A stretch of DNA of 64,000 bases from the NCBI RefSeq assembly GCF_019801145.1, contig NZ_JAHVJQ010000008.1:1-64000 (forward strand), given 5' to 3'. This stretch comes from Leisingera aquaemixtae. Lineage in GTDB: Bacteria; Pseudomonadota; Alphaproteobacteria; Rhodobacterales; Rhodobacteraceae. Both the position numbers and the translations under genes were made by a program. Under the pieces are notes generated by a model. The model saw nothing but the letters and a program-made list of their open reading frames with translations. It did not search any database and was not told where the DNA came from. The stretch's first letter is position 1. Every line of letters starts with the position of its first letter. Below, piece by piece: positions 33,216 through 42,110 of this stretch.

Positions 33216-34709
33216 TCACCCGTAAGCGATCCAGACTCCTTTGGTTTTGGTGTAGGAACTGAGCGAGTGGATGGCCATTTCCTTGCCCCAGCCGCTTTCC
33301 TTGAATCCGCCGAACGGGCTGGATAGGCCGTAACAGCCATAGCGGTTCACAAAGATCATGCCCGCATCCAGGCGATCCGCCATTCGATGCGCCACATTGA
33401 TGTTGCCGGTATAGACCCCGGCGGCCAGGCCATAGGTGGTGTCATTGGCCAGGGTCAGAGCGTCCTCTGCGGTATCAAATGGCGTACAGGACAGAATCGG
33501 CCCAAAGATTTCCTCTTGGGCAATGCGTGCGGAACCCGGTACATTCGCAAAAATTGTCGGGCGGATGAACAGGCCGTTGGCGTTGTCACCTCGCTGATCC
33601 GCAAGGCCGCCAGCGACCAGTTCGGCTTCACCTTTGCCGATTTCGATGTAATCCATGATGCGCTTGAACTGCGCCGCGTTGCATTGCGGGCCCTGTTGCG
33701 CATCTGCGGACAGCGGATCGCCGCAGCGCACCGCCTCGGCCTTCTCGATCAGGCGGCTCATGACATAGTCATAGCTGCCTTTCTGGATCAGGAAGCGGGT
33801 CGGCTCGGAGCATTTCTCGCCCTTGTGCGAGAACATGACGGTGAAGGCGCGGTCGATTGCAGCATCCAGATCCGGCGTGTCGTCAAAGAAGATGCACGGC
33901 GACTTCCCGCCGAGTTCCAGGGTCACTGCCTTGAGGTTCGACTGACCCGAGTTCTGCACGATCTGACGGCCCACGTTGGTGCTCCCGGTGAAGGAAACCT
34001 TGTGGACGTCGCGGCTGACCGTCAGGTGGTTGGCCACCGGCCCGTCACAGACCAGGAGGTTCAGCAGCCCGGCGGGCAGGTCCAGCTCGCGGTCGATCAA
34101 CTCGAACAGGAATTGCGTGGCCAGCGGCGTGTATTCGGAGGGCTTCATCACCACCGTGTTGCCCATGGCCAGCGCCGGGGCGATCTTCAGGCTGGCCTGA
34201 TAGAGCGGGAAGTTCCACGGCGCGATCAGGGCGCAGACGCCCACGGGTTCCTTGTTGGTGAAGTTCACAAACCCGTCTTCAACCGGCGAGACCTCACCGT
34301 AGAACTTGTCGGTCCAGCCGGCGTAGTATTCGAAGATCTCGGCGCAGGTCGGGATGTCGTCCGCCATGGCCTCGGACAGCAGCTTGCCGTTCGGCAGGCT
34401 TTCCAGAATAGCCAGCTTTTGCGTGTTCTCCCGGATCAGCCGGGCGATGGCATTGAGCACATCGGCGCGTTGTTTGCGGGTGGTCTTGCGGCTCCAGACA
34501 TCGCTTTGGTGGCAGCGGTGGGCGGCAACTGCGGCGGCATCCGCCTGACCCGCATCGGCCAGCGCGATGGTGCTGAGGGTTTCGCCTGTGGCGGGGTTCT
34601 TCACATCCCAGGCCTGACCTGCACCGGCCACCCACTGGCCGTTGATATACTGCTTCTTTTCCGCCTTCAGCCAGGTTTTGGCCCAGCTCAGATCTGCATC
34701 GAGTGTCAT
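33216..34709 (-). CDS. NAD(P)-dependent aldehyde dehydrogenase
   Basis: A 497-residue ALDH-superfamily enzyme oxidising an aldehyde to its acid. PWNFPLYQASLKIAPALAMG and FTGSTNVGRQIVQNSG form the cofactor site, VTLELGGKSPCIFF holds the general-base glutamate, and HKGEKCSEPTRFLI holds the catalytic cysteine. EEIFGPILSCTPF completes the family pattern. It resembles betaine-aldehyde and semialdehyde dehydrogenases. GAGGAAG precedes the ATG, which overlaps the stop of the fumarase-family gene (ATGA), so the two enzymes are made together. Confidence 0.88.
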   Translation of the reverse strand: MTLDADLSWAKTWLKAEKKQYINGQWVAGAGQAWDVKNPATGETLSTIALADAGQADAAAVAAHRCHQSDVWSRKTTRKQRADVLNAIARLIRENTQKLAILESLPNGKLLSEAMADDIPTCAEIFEYYAGWTDKFYGEVSPVEDGFVNFTNKEPVGVCALIAPWNFPLYQASLKIAPALAMGNTVVMKPSEYTPLATQFLFELIDRELDLPAGLLNLLVCDGPVANHLTVSRDVHKVSFTGSTNVGRQIVQNSGQSNLKAVTLELGGKSPCIFFDDTPDLDAAIDRAFTVMFSHKGEKCSEPTRFLIQKGSYDYVMSRLIEKAEAVRCGDPLSADAQQGPQCNAAQFKRIMDYIEIGKGEAELVAGGLADQRGDNANGLFIRPTIFANVPGSARIAQEEIFGPILSCTPFDTAEDALTLANDTTYGLAAGVYTGNINVAHRMADRLDAGMIFVNRYGCYGLSSPFGGFKESGWGKEMAIHSLSSYTKTKGVWIAYG

Positions 34710-36079
34710 TGTACTTCCTCTATTCCGGAAAGTGCTGCGCGCACGATGGACACATCGCCCGCGGCCTGTTTCGCCACAGCCGAGGCACGGCTGTAGCCAT
34801 ATTTGCGTTTGACCTGCATGAGGCTCGGGCCCAGCCCTTGCGCATTTTCGGTGTTGCGCTGGGAGTTCAGTTCCAGCCCCTGCACACAGTTGCGGCGCAG
34901 CGAGGACACCCCGCTCTGCAACAGGGCAATCATGTCAAGCAGGGCGATCACGACCAGCATCTGCCACGGGTTGTAATCCAGTTCCCCGTGATCCTGGGTC
35001 ATGCACACCGTCGCCGCGCGGCCACAGGCCATCATGGCGCATTGCATAGTGAATTCGGGGATCGTCGGATTGATCTTGCCCGGAATGGCCGATGAGCCGG
35101 GCTGCTTTACCGGCAGGCGGATTTCGCCAAAGCCTGCATTCGGCCCTGACGCCATCAGCCGCAGATCCCCGCCAAACCGGATAAGTGTCCGGGCGATCTG
35201 TTCCAGCGACGACGCCAGGTTTTGCAGCGGATCATGAGCTTGCGACGCGGCAAACAGATTGTCGGTGCGGCGCAGATCATGGGCCAGGCCTGCCTGTTCC
35301 AAAACCGTGTTCAACTGATGGATGACCTGATTGAAAAAATCCGGGTCACAATCATCAGACCGCCCGATGATATTGCCGCCCAGGTTCACGGCTGCCAGAT
35401 CGCTGGCGTCTGCGCCGGCGCGCGCTGTCAGCTTGCGCAGATTATGCGCAACCCCGCCGAAATAGTCCCCGGCGCGAATATCCACCGCATCCTGCAGGCA
35501 GGTGCGCGCCATTTTGGGCTGGTCCCCCATCTGTTTAGCGCACTGTTCGAGGTCATCCACTAGTCCCAGCAGCTCGGTTTCCAGCCCCGCCCAGGCGGCA
35601 CGGGCCGCGATGTGGCAGGCGGTTGACAGGCAGTCGCTGGTGGAATGATTGAGGTTAAGGTGATCATTCGGATGCAGCGGTGCGTTGCTGCCAAAAGACG
35701 TGCCAAATCGCTGATGGTTGGCGAGATTGGCCAGCACTTCGTTGACGTTCATGTTGATGCCGATCCCGCCACCCCCATGAAATGAATGTATGGGGAAATC
35801 CGTCTCCAGAGGCTGTGTCAACAAATGGTCTATGGCCGCGCTGATCGCTTCTCCCACGTCCTCCGGCATGGCTCCGATGGACACGTTGGTCTGCGCAGCC
35901 GCGCGTTTGACATGCAGCATCGCCTCGATCAACTGCGGATAAGCAGATAACTTTTGCGCGCCAAATAAGGGGAAAAGTTCTGCGGAGCGCTGTGTTTGAG
36001 CGCCATAGCGGGCATTCGCAGGCACAGATACCGAGCCAAGGGTATCATGCTCCGTCCTGAAGTGATCCACGGACACCAC
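34706..36079 (-). CDS. Fumarase/aspartase superfamily lyase
   Basis: A 457-residue enzyme of the class II fumarase/aspartase family. Conserved regions are HSFHGGGGIGINMNVNEVLA, HPNDHLNLNHSTSDCLSTA and the flexible-loop signature GSSAIPGKINPTIPEFTMQC at about residues 320-339. In aspartases and fumarases the loop reads GSSIMPxKxNP, so the I-M to A-I and P-A/G changes suggest an altered substrate. The start appears to be GTG behind GAGGGAGG; neighbouring GTG codons are alternatives. It is coupled to an aldehyde dehydrogenase and divergent from a LysR regulator. Confidence 0.8.
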   Translation of the reverse strand: MVSVDHFRTEHDTLGSVSVPANARYGAQTQRSAELFPLFGAQKLSAYPQLIEAMLHVKRAAAQTNVSIGAMPEDVGEAISAAIDHLLTQPLETDFPIHSFHGGGGIGINMNVNEVLANLANHQRFGTSFGSNAPLHPNDHLNLNHSTSDCLSTACHIAARAAWAGLETELLGLVDDLEQCAKQMGDQPKMARTCLQDAVDIRAGDYFGGVAHNLRKLTARAGADASDLAAVNLGGNIIGRSDDCDPDFFNQVIHQLNTVLEQAGLAHDLRRTDNLFAASQAHDPLQNLASSLEQIARTLIRFGGDLRLMASGPNAGFGEIRLPVKQPGSSAIPGKINPTIPEFTMQCAMMACGRAATVCMTQDHGELDYNPWQMLVVIALLDMIALLQSGVSSLRRNCVQGLELNSQRNTENAQGLGPSLMQVKRKYGYSRASAVAKQAAGDVSIVRAALSGIEEVQ

Positions 36080-36138
36080 GCCTCCCTCGTGTCGAGCTGT
36101 CGTGGCGTGTCTTTGGTGAAATTCAGGGATTCAGGCAA

Positions 36139-36172
36139 ATTACAAAAAGGAATAAGCATTCCTTTTTGTAAT
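36139..36172. promoter_or_regulatory. Perfect 15-bp inverted repeat between LysR and its divergent operon
   Basis: ATTACAAAAAGGAAT, a 4-bp spacer AAGC, then ATTCCTTTTTGTAAT: a 34-bp perfect palindrome. It is AT-rich against its surroundings and lies between the lyase gene and the LysR gene. This is the expected place for a LysR operator; it could also form a hairpin in either leader. Confidence 0.75.
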
Positions 36173-36237
36173 GACGTTGGCGCGAGAACTGACTAAGTTG
36201 CATGGCACTATCCCACAGTGGCTTGCGCATCGCACCA

Positions 36238-37119
36238 ATGAATAATTCCCCAAGTCTCACCTCGCTCCGGGCCTTTTCGGTTGTTGGCAACTGTCTGAGC
36301 GTTACCGGCGCGGCCAAGCAGCTTGGCGTCACCCAGAGCGCTGTTAGCAGGCAGATAAGAGCGCTGGAGGATGCATTGGATCTCAAGCTGTTTGATAGGG
36401 TCGGCAACAGCATTTCGTTGACGGAAGAGGGCCGGGTCTTCCATCAGCGGATTTTCGAGACATTTGGCCTTCTGGAAAATGCCGTGGGCGAAGCCACCGG
36501 ATCCCTTCAACGGCATAAAATCAACCTGCTGGCGCCACCCACCTTGGCGTCCCGTTGGCTGACACGGCGCCTGCCATCCTATCCACAACGGTTTCCGGGT
36601 GTTGAATTGGCCGTCCACACCGAGCCATGGCCTGATATCCGCATGGATTGCGTCGTTCAATTTGGCGCACATCCCACCGCAGGATCCGAACATGTGCAGC
36701 TGCTGGTGGAACAGCACATTGCCGTCTGTTCGCCGGCACTTTTTGAGGACCGTGAGGCCATGCGCGCCAGCTGCCTTTTGCATGTCTTTGACAAAGGTGT
36801 GCGCTTTCCTTTGTGGGAGGACTGGCTGGCACTTGAGCCGGACAACCCGGATATTCCCAGCGGGACATCCATGGAATTTGCAACGCTTGAGCTTGCCATT
36901 CAGGCAGCCAAAAATTCGGTCGGCGTCGCCGTGGTCGACCGCAATATGATTGAATATGAACTCAACGCAGGCAGCCTTGTCCAGATTTCTCCAACAACTG
37001 TGGTTGGGCCAAACGGATACTGGCTTGAGATTTCAGAAGAGCAACAAGCCAAAACCCGCTCGGTGCAGTTCTTTCGGTGGCTCAGAGGCGTGGCAGGCCT
37101 AACGGCGGGCGCGTTCTAG
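36238..37119 (+). CDS. LysR-family transcriptional regulator (GcvA-like)
   Basis: A 293-residue regulator. The HTH is SLTSLRAFSVVGNCLSVTGA followed by AKQLGVTQSAVSRQIRALED, then LFDRVGNSISLTEEG. The remainder is a periplasmic-binding-protein-like effector domain. The start giving MNNSPSLTSLRAF fits the usual distance to the HTH in GcvA-like proteins; ATG 36202 would add 12 residues. It is divergent from the lyase-aldehyde dehydrogenase-AKR-DddP-BCCT run and probably activates it from the palindrome at 36139. Confidence 0.88.
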   Translation: MNNSPSLTSLRAFSVVGNCLSVTGAAKQLGVTQSAVSRQIRALEDALDLKLFDRVGNSISLTEEGRVFHQRIFETFGLLENAVGEATGSLQRHKINLLAPPTLASRWLTRRLPSYPQRFPGVELAVHTEPWPDIRMDCVVQFGAHPTAGSEHVQLLVEQHIAVCSPALFEDREAMRASCLLHVFDKGVRFPLWEDWLALEPDNPDIPSGTSMEFATLELAIQAAKNSVGVAVVDRNMIEYELNAGSLVQISPTTVVGPNGYWLEISEEQQAKTRSVQFFRWLRGVAGLTAGAF

Positions 37120-37251
37120 AAACTGCAGTTACCTCGCATTAAGTCGTGTGCTTTTGCAGGAACAAGGCCAGCAGCGGATAGATGCCGCTGGAGGTGCGCA
37201 GGTAAAGGCATCCGGAAAAGGGGAGAGCACGGCTCGTCAGGGCTGCAGCCC

Positions 37252-38040
37252 TTAGGCGTATCGCAAATTTGCGGCGGGAATAGATATGTCACTGTGCTTA
37301 GCCAGGTCCGCAAACTTGTCCCGCCTGACAGAAACCAACTTCTTATACGACCAGAGCGCAAACTTCCTCGGATCGACATTCCTGTCCTGGTTTCCAACCG
37401 CAGCCGAAAACTCACCCCAGTATTCAGAAAGCAGGTCAGGCGGATAGTAAATCGGTTTCGGATTCTCAACATATCTCGCAATCAGATTGTTGACGAGTTC
37501 GTCGTTCTCCCTCAGCGACACCACAAGGAACCTGTCTTTCAAAGCAGCAAATGTGGGGTCACCGGCAGTGAACAATTCGCAGAACGATCCGCTGGAATCA
37601 GCCAGAATTGGCTGATCGGCACCTAGCCGAAGAAGGTCCTCGACCGCCGTGCGTTCAGCCAACCGATGCAAGTTTTGCCGTTTCACATATTCGTTGAATT
37701 CGATCCCGCCTTTGTCCGGGTTGCCGGGCATCCCCAAATAGGACGTCAAAGGCGCAAGCGTGTCCTTGCACAATTCATTGTCCAGGCTGAGAATGCCCAG
37801 TTCTTTCAGCTTGGACAGCATTGCACCCTTGCTGACCTCGGCATTGAAGGCATCAAGAATCTGCTCGCGCAAATACCGCTCTTGGATTTGGGTGTCTATC
37901 GACACATAGTGCCACGCCCCGGATTGGTTCAAATAGCTCGAAAGGAGCGTTTTTCCGATTCCCGACATCCCGATCAAGAGGATGTCACGCGGTTCATTCA
38001 GAAGAGATTGAACCTCCGGGGGCAAGCACGTCAGTTTCAT
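37252..38040 (-). CDS. P-loop NTPase, possible small-molecule kinase
   Basis: A 262-residue protein with Walker A GMSGIGKT at about residues 24-31 followed by LLSSYLNQSGAWHYVSIDTQ, a layout similar to shikimate-kinase-like P-loop kinases where a D-T/S-D motif follows. No AAA+ sensor motifs are seen. It overlaps the thrC stop by 4 bp and is therefore translated together with threonine synthase. Phosphorylation of a threonine-pathway metabolite would fit but is only a guess. Confidence in the P-loop is high, in the function low. Confidence 0.65.
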   Translation of the reverse strand: MKLTCLPPEVQSLLNEPRDILLIGMSGIGKTLLSSYLNQSGAWHYVSIDTQIQERYLREQILDAFNAEVSKGAMLSKLKELGILSLDNELCKDTLAPLTSYLGMPGNPDKGGIEFNEYVKRQNLHRLAERTAVEDLLRLGADQPILADSSGSFCELFTAGDPTFAALKDRFLVVSLRENDELVNNLIARYVENPKPIYYPPDLLSEYWGEFSAAVGNQDRNVDPRKFALWSYKKLVSVRRDKFADLAKHSDISIPAANLRYA

Positions 38041-39434
38041 GGCGTTCCGAATTTTCCGTCGATCACGCTTTGCACCGCTTCAACCGTCGGATCGACGGTT
38101 GCGAACTCCTCTTCACGGGCAAACAGGTCCATCAGCCGCGCAGGCGTATCCGGAAGTGTGCCGAGCGCTTCTTTGACAGCCGTCGGGAATTTTGCCGGAT
38201 GGGCTGTTTCAGCGACAACAATGGGACCGTCAAGCGTTGCCTTCAGCTGATCTGCCGCGAAATATCCGGTTGCTGAATGCGGGCAAATGATCTTGCCGAA
38301 CTGCTTGTGGAGCTGGCGCATGGTGTCCAAGGCGTCGCCCTTGCCGCATTTCATCGCTCCGAAGTTCTCGGTCAGTGCGGAACGCTCGGCTTGGGTGAGT
38401 TCGTAGTAAGACTGTTCAGCCAGCTGTTTTTGCATATCGCGCGTTGCGTTCCCGTCGCGTCCTTTCAAAAGCCACAGCATGCGTTCAAAGTTGCTTGAAA
38501 CCTGAATGTCCATGCTAGGTGAGATTGTTGGAATGGTCTCGGCTTTCGACATCCGTCCAGTGTCGAACAGCCGGGGAAGGACGTCATTCTCGTTTGAGGT
38601 GACGATCAGCTTTCCGATGGGAGCACCCATTTGCTTCGCGATATAGCCCGCAAAGATATTGCCAAAATTTCCGCTCGGCACAGCAAAGTTCACAGGCTGG
38701 CCGCAATCGTTGTGGATCTTCACCGAGGCGTAAATGTAATAGGACGTCTGAAGGAGGATCCGGGCCAGGTTGATCGAATTAACAGCCGTGTAGCTATATT
38801 CTTTGGAAGCTTCGCTCTGATACAGGCTTTTGACTATGCTTTGACAGTCATCGAAGTCTCCCCGGACGCTGATGGCCTGGACATTTTCCGCTCCCAGGCA
38901 GGTCATCTGCTTGCGCTGCACGTCAGATACGCGGCCCTCCGGAAACAGAATTACTGCATTGGCGCGCGAACGCCCCGCAAAGGCGTTAGCCGTAGCTGCG
39001 CCGGTATCTCCGGACGTTGCGCAGAGTACTGTAGCCCGTTTCCCGGTGAGTGCGAGTTCCCGGTCGATCGCTTCCGCCAGAGGAGCGAGGGCGTAATCCT
39101 TGAAGGCGAGTGTGGGACCATGGAATAGCTCCATGCTCCATAGCTGGTCATTCAGGCGGGTCAGGGGCGGGCCATCATTGCGTTCAAAACCGGCCAGTGC
39201 ATGTCTTATGCCTGCGGTGAAATCGCCCTTCTGCCACTCGGCTCCGCCAAACAGCGCCAGAACATCCGATGCAATCTGGTCGTAGGGCTGCCCGCCCAGC
39301 GTAGTCAGTTCGCCGGGTGTGAGTTCGGGCCAGGTCCCGGGCACGTAAAGACCGCCATCCTCAGCAGTGCCACGGCTTAGCAATTCCCGGAGGGATCGAG
39401 CGGGTGCGTTCCCGCGAGTGCTGGAGTAGAGCAT
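38037..39434 (-). CDS. thrC: Threonine synthase
   Basis: A 465-residue PLP enzyme converting O-phosphohomoserine to threonine. The N-terminus STRGNAPARSLRELLSRGTA and GGLYVPGTWPELTPGE, the PLP lysine in GPTLAFKDYALAPLAEAID and TSGDTGAATANAFAGR are diagnostic. The length fits bacterial thrC. AGGGG 6 bp before the ATG at 39434 sets the start. It is coupled to a P-loop protein and faces an XRE-cupin regulator, an unusual setting that suggests a specialised second copy, although no other thrC can be seen in this window. Confidence 0.88.
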   Translation of the reverse strand: MLYSSTRGNAPARSLRELLSRGTAEDGGLYVPGTWPELTPGELTTLGGQPYDQIASDVLALFGGAEWQKGDFTAGIRHALAGFERNDGPPLTRLNDQLWSMELFHGPTLAFKDYALAPLAEAIDRELALTGKRATVLCATSGDTGAATANAFAGRSRANAVILFPEGRVSDVQRKQMTCLGAENVQAISVRGDFDDCQSIVKSLYQSEASKEYSYTAVNSINLARILLQTSYYIYASVKIHNDCGQPVNFAVPSGNFGNIFAGYIAKQMGAPIGKLIVTSNENDVLPRLFDTGRMSKAETIPTISPSMDIQVSSNFERMLWLLKGRDGNATRDMQKQLAEQSYYELTQAERSALTENFGAMKCGKGDALDTMRQLHKQFGKIICPHSATGYFAADQLKATLDGPIVVAETAHPAKFPTAVKEALGTLPDTPARLMDLFAREEEFATVDPTVEAVQSVIDGKFGTP

Positions 39435-39450
39435 AGCATTCCCCTGGATT

Positions 39451-39511
39451 TCCAATATTGTGGACTTAGCAAGGCTTCAGCAGTCAGTAAAGAGAAATCT
39501 AATATATTGGA
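39451..39511. promoter_or_regulatory. Inverted pair of ATATTGGA motifs, putative XRE-cupin operator
   Basis: ATATTGGA occurs on the minus strand at 39451-39458 and on the plus strand at 39504-39511, followed directly by ATATTGAG. The pair fills the gap between thrC and the regulator. A third copy lies before the methyltransferase gene at 40180. The shared motif suggests one regulator for all three genes. Confidence 0.5.
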
Positions 39512-39519
39512 TATTGAGA

Positions 39520-40113
39520 ATGAACACACACGCAGCCACTCCAGATATCGGAAAAATCATGAAGGAGGCCAGAAAGTCGCTTGGCCTGACTTTGGAGCGG
39601 CTCTCTGAGCGCACCGGGGTGTCCCGGTCAATGCTGTCTGCCATTGAGCGGGGCGCCACAAACCCGACCTTCTCCATCGTCTGGGCTCTTTCTCAAGCGC
39701 TTGGGATCGATCTCAGCTTGCTGGAAAGCGGGCCTGGTAAAGAGGAGCCAATTGAGCATCTTCATCACTATTCCACGCCAATGCGGCGCAGCGCGGATGG
39801 GAAATGTGAGTTGTATATGCTCAGTCCGCGGCGAACGGTTCTTCCTGTTGAATGGCACAGGCTGCACATGAAGCCTGGAGCAGAGCTAGATTCAAAGCCT
39901 CATGCCCCTGGCACCTTTGAACACCTGACCTGCTTGTCTGGGTCACTGTCGGTAACGGTTGGTGATCGTACTGTCCGGGCTGAGGCTGGTGACACACTGC
40001 GGTACCGCAGTGACTGCAACCATCGCATTAGCAACGAGGCGGACGGGGAAACGGAGGCGATCCTTCTCGTGGCCCAGCCGACTCAGTATCAGGAGCCGAC
40101 CGCGTCAGTTTGA
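39520..40113 (+). CDS. XRE-family regulator with C-terminal cupin
   Basis: A 197-residue regulator. The helix-turn-helix is KSLGLTLERLSERTGVSRSM followed by LSAIERGATNPTFSIVWALS. The C-terminal cupin at about 105-190 (FEHLTCLSGSLSVTVGDRTV, AGDTLRYRSDCNHRISNEAD) would bind a small ligand. The ATG at 39520 is preferred because it starts shortly before the HTH; an earlier frame start at 39460 would place the regulator inside its own operator. Such regulators often control osmolyte, amine or amino-acid metabolism. Confidence 0.85.
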   Translation: MNTHAATPDIGKIMKEARKSLGLTLERLSERTGVSRSMLSAIERGATNPTFSIVWALSQALGIDLSLLESGPGKEEPIEHLHHYSTPMRRSADGKCELYMLSPRRTVLPVEWHRLHMKPGAELDSKPHAPGTFEHLTCLSGSLSVTVGDRTVRAEAGDTLRYRSDCNHRISNEADGETEAILLVAQPTQYQEPTASV

Positions 40114-40179
40114 GGGGAGGGCCGCAGAAGGGCTTGACCGAATCTTTGCATTATTCCTATATATCGGATTCAATGCGGT

Positions 40180-40187
40180 ATATTGGA
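40180..40187 (+). promoter_or_regulatory. ATATTGGA motif upstream of the methyltransferase gene
   Basis: The same 8-mer as in the thrC/regulator gap, here in TATATTGGAAAAC, with a near match TATATCGGAT 20 bp upstream. A possible binding site of the XRE-cupin regulator, about 190 bp before the MttB-type gene. Confidence 0.4.
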
Positions 40188-40224
40188 AAACATAAAAAGA
40201 ACCTTCGTCTGGTGCCTCCGGGCT

Positions 40225-40248
40225 CTGGCGGGCCGGCAAGCCCGCCAG
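40225..40248. promoter_or_regulatory. GC hairpin in the methyltransferase leader
   Basis: CTGGCGGGC and GCCCGCCAG form a perfect 9-bp stem with a 6-base loop. No T-run follows on the plus strand. It may end regulator transcription or structure the mRNA leader. Confidence 0.45.
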
Positions 40249-40378
40249 CCTCCGCAAGTTTGAGCGGCGGCCTGCGGCTTGGTTCTTCATCCAGCTTCCA
40301 CCCGCAGAAACGGACTTGAGGGCTTGAACCCAAGCCTCTCGTTCTCAAGCTCAATTCCGGCCATGAAGGTGCTATTGG

Positions 40379-41938
40379 ATGTCTACTGATCAACTGTCCC
40401 AAGGAGCGCGCGGACGCCGCGGACGCCGCCGTGATGGCGGGGCGCCGGCCCCAGCAATCGTGCAGCGGCCCTTCACCCAGCTTAAGCGTCCTTATCCGGC
40501 CGTTGAGCTCATTTCGGATGATCAGGTCGAACATATTCACCAGGCATCCCTGAAACTGCTTTCAGAAACCGGCTTGGACGTTTTGCACGATGACGCGCGC
40601 GCCGTGATGAAAAAGGCGGGTGCAGATGTCAGGGATGGCGAAGTGCGCGTGCGCTTCGATCCGGATCTGATTAACCAAGCCGTTGCAAGTGCTCCGTCGG
40701 AGTTCACGCTGCACGCGCGCAACCCCCAGCACAACGTTGTTATGGGTGGGAACAATATTGTTTTCAACATGATGGCAAGTGCGCCGAATTGCTCTGATAC
40801 GGACCGGGGACGGCGTGCTGGCAATCAGGAAGACTATCGCAATTTCCTGCGATTGGCCCAGATGCACAATGTGCTGAACGTGACCGGCGGGTATCCTGTC
40901 GAACCTGTCGATATTCACGCCTCTGTCCGCCATCTTGATTGCATCCAGGATTACATCACGCTGACCGACAAGGCGTATTGTATCTACTCGCTAGGCGAGG
41001 AGCGTGTGTCCGATGCGATCGAGATGACACGGATTGCCCATGGTCTGACACACGAGCAGATGCGTGATCAGGCGTGTATGTTCTCGATCATCAACACGAA
41101 CTCTCCTCTGCAGCTCGATATTCCGATGATGCAGGGGGTGATGGCTTTGTCCGAGATGGGCCAGCCTGTCGTGATCACACCCTTCACGCTGGCCGGGGCA
41201 ATGGCGCCGGTTACGATTGCCGGGGCCGTGACATTGCAGAATGCCGAGGCATTGGCGGGGGTGGCCTTTACCCAGATGGTGCGCCCGGGCGCGCCGGTGA
41301 TGTATGGCGGTTTCACGTCCAATGTGGACATGAAGACCGGCTCACCGGCGTTTGGCACGCCGGAATACATGAAGGCGCAGCATATCGGCGGCCAGCTGGC
41401 GCGGCGCTATGGCATTCCTTATCGCTCATCGAATGTATGCGCGGCCAATACGGTCGACTCGCAGGCTGCATATGAGGCGGTTTTCTCGCTTTGGGGCGCC
41501 ATCAATGGCGGCGCAAACATGCTCATGCATGGGGCCGGCTGGCTCGAAGGGGGCCTGTGCTGCTCGTATGAGAAGGTGATCCTCGATATCGACCTGCTGC
41601 AGATGATTTCAGAATTCCTGCAACCGGTTTCGACCAGCATTGACGATCTGGCGCTGGAAGCCATTAATGAGGTCGGGCCGGCGGGCCACTTCTTTGGCAC
41701 TGAACACACCCAGGCGCGTTACCGCGATGCCTTCTATTCACCAATCCTGAGCGATTGGCGTAACTTTGAAACCTGGCAAGAGGCTGGATCGCCGATTGCG
41801 ATCGAGCGTGCAAACGCGGAGTGGAAGAAGCGGCTTGCCTCATACGAGGCTCCGGTCCTGGATCCGGCGATCCGAGACGAGTTGGACGCTTTTGTCGCCA
41901 AGCGCAAGGCCGAGGGTGGCGCAGCGACGGACTTCTAA
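40379..41938 (+). CDS. MttB-family methyltransferase (trimethylamine/glycine betaine type)
   Basis: A 519-residue member of the COG5598 MttB superfamily. Typical regions are HIHQASLKLLSETGLDVLHD, PLQLDIPMMQGVMALSEMGQ, MVRPGAPVMYGGFTSNVDMK and LMHGAGWLEGGLCCSYEKV. There is no in-frame amber codon, so it lacks pyrrolysine, as do the glycine-betaine methyltransferases. It would transfer a methyl group from a quaternary amine to a corrinoid or folate carrier. The next gene encodes a dimethylglycine-dehydrogenase-like protein, which suggests stepwise demethylation of glycine betaine. Confidence 0.85.
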   Translation: MSTDQLSQGARGRRGRRRDGGAPAPAIVQRPFTQLKRPYPAVELISDDQVEHIHQASLKLLSETGLDVLHDDARAVMKKAGADVRDGEVRVRFDPDLINQAVASAPSEFTLHARNPQHNVVMGGNNIVFNMMASAPNCSDTDRGRRAGNQEDYRNFLRLAQMHNVLNVTGGYPVEPVDIHASVRHLDCIQDYITLTDKAYCIYSLGEERVSDAIEMTRIAHGLTHEQMRDQACMFSIINTNSPLQLDIPMMQGVMALSEMGQPVVITPFTLAGAMAPVTIAGAVTLQNAEALAGVAFTQMVRPGAPVMYGGFTSNVDMKTGSPAFGTPEYMKAQHIGGQLARRYGIPYRSSNVCAANTVDSQAAYEAVFSLWGAINGGANMLMHGAGWLEGGLCCSYEKVILDIDLLQMISEFLQPVSTSIDDLALEAINEVGPAGHFFGTEHTQARYRDAFYSPILSDWRNFETWQEAGSPIAIERANAEWKKRLASYEAPVLDPAIRDELDAFVAKRKAEGGAATDF

Positions 41939-42110
41939 CGCTTACGGGATCGGTTCGCGGGTCGCAAAGGACGTGATCGCGCTGCCGACCCGCAATTCAT
42001 TAACAATCAGAAACCCCGCTTTCATTCAGAGATGGCCTGGAATCCAAACGGGGTGCGCGCACCCTATTCCCTGGCGCTATGAGAGCTGAATCCCTGAGGA
42101 TGAACGAAAC

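Noticed and set aside
37239-37252. AGGGCTGCAGCCCT palindrome as a terminator
   Set aside because: It lies at the very stop codon of the P-loop gene, is short and has no T-run, so it is not convincing.
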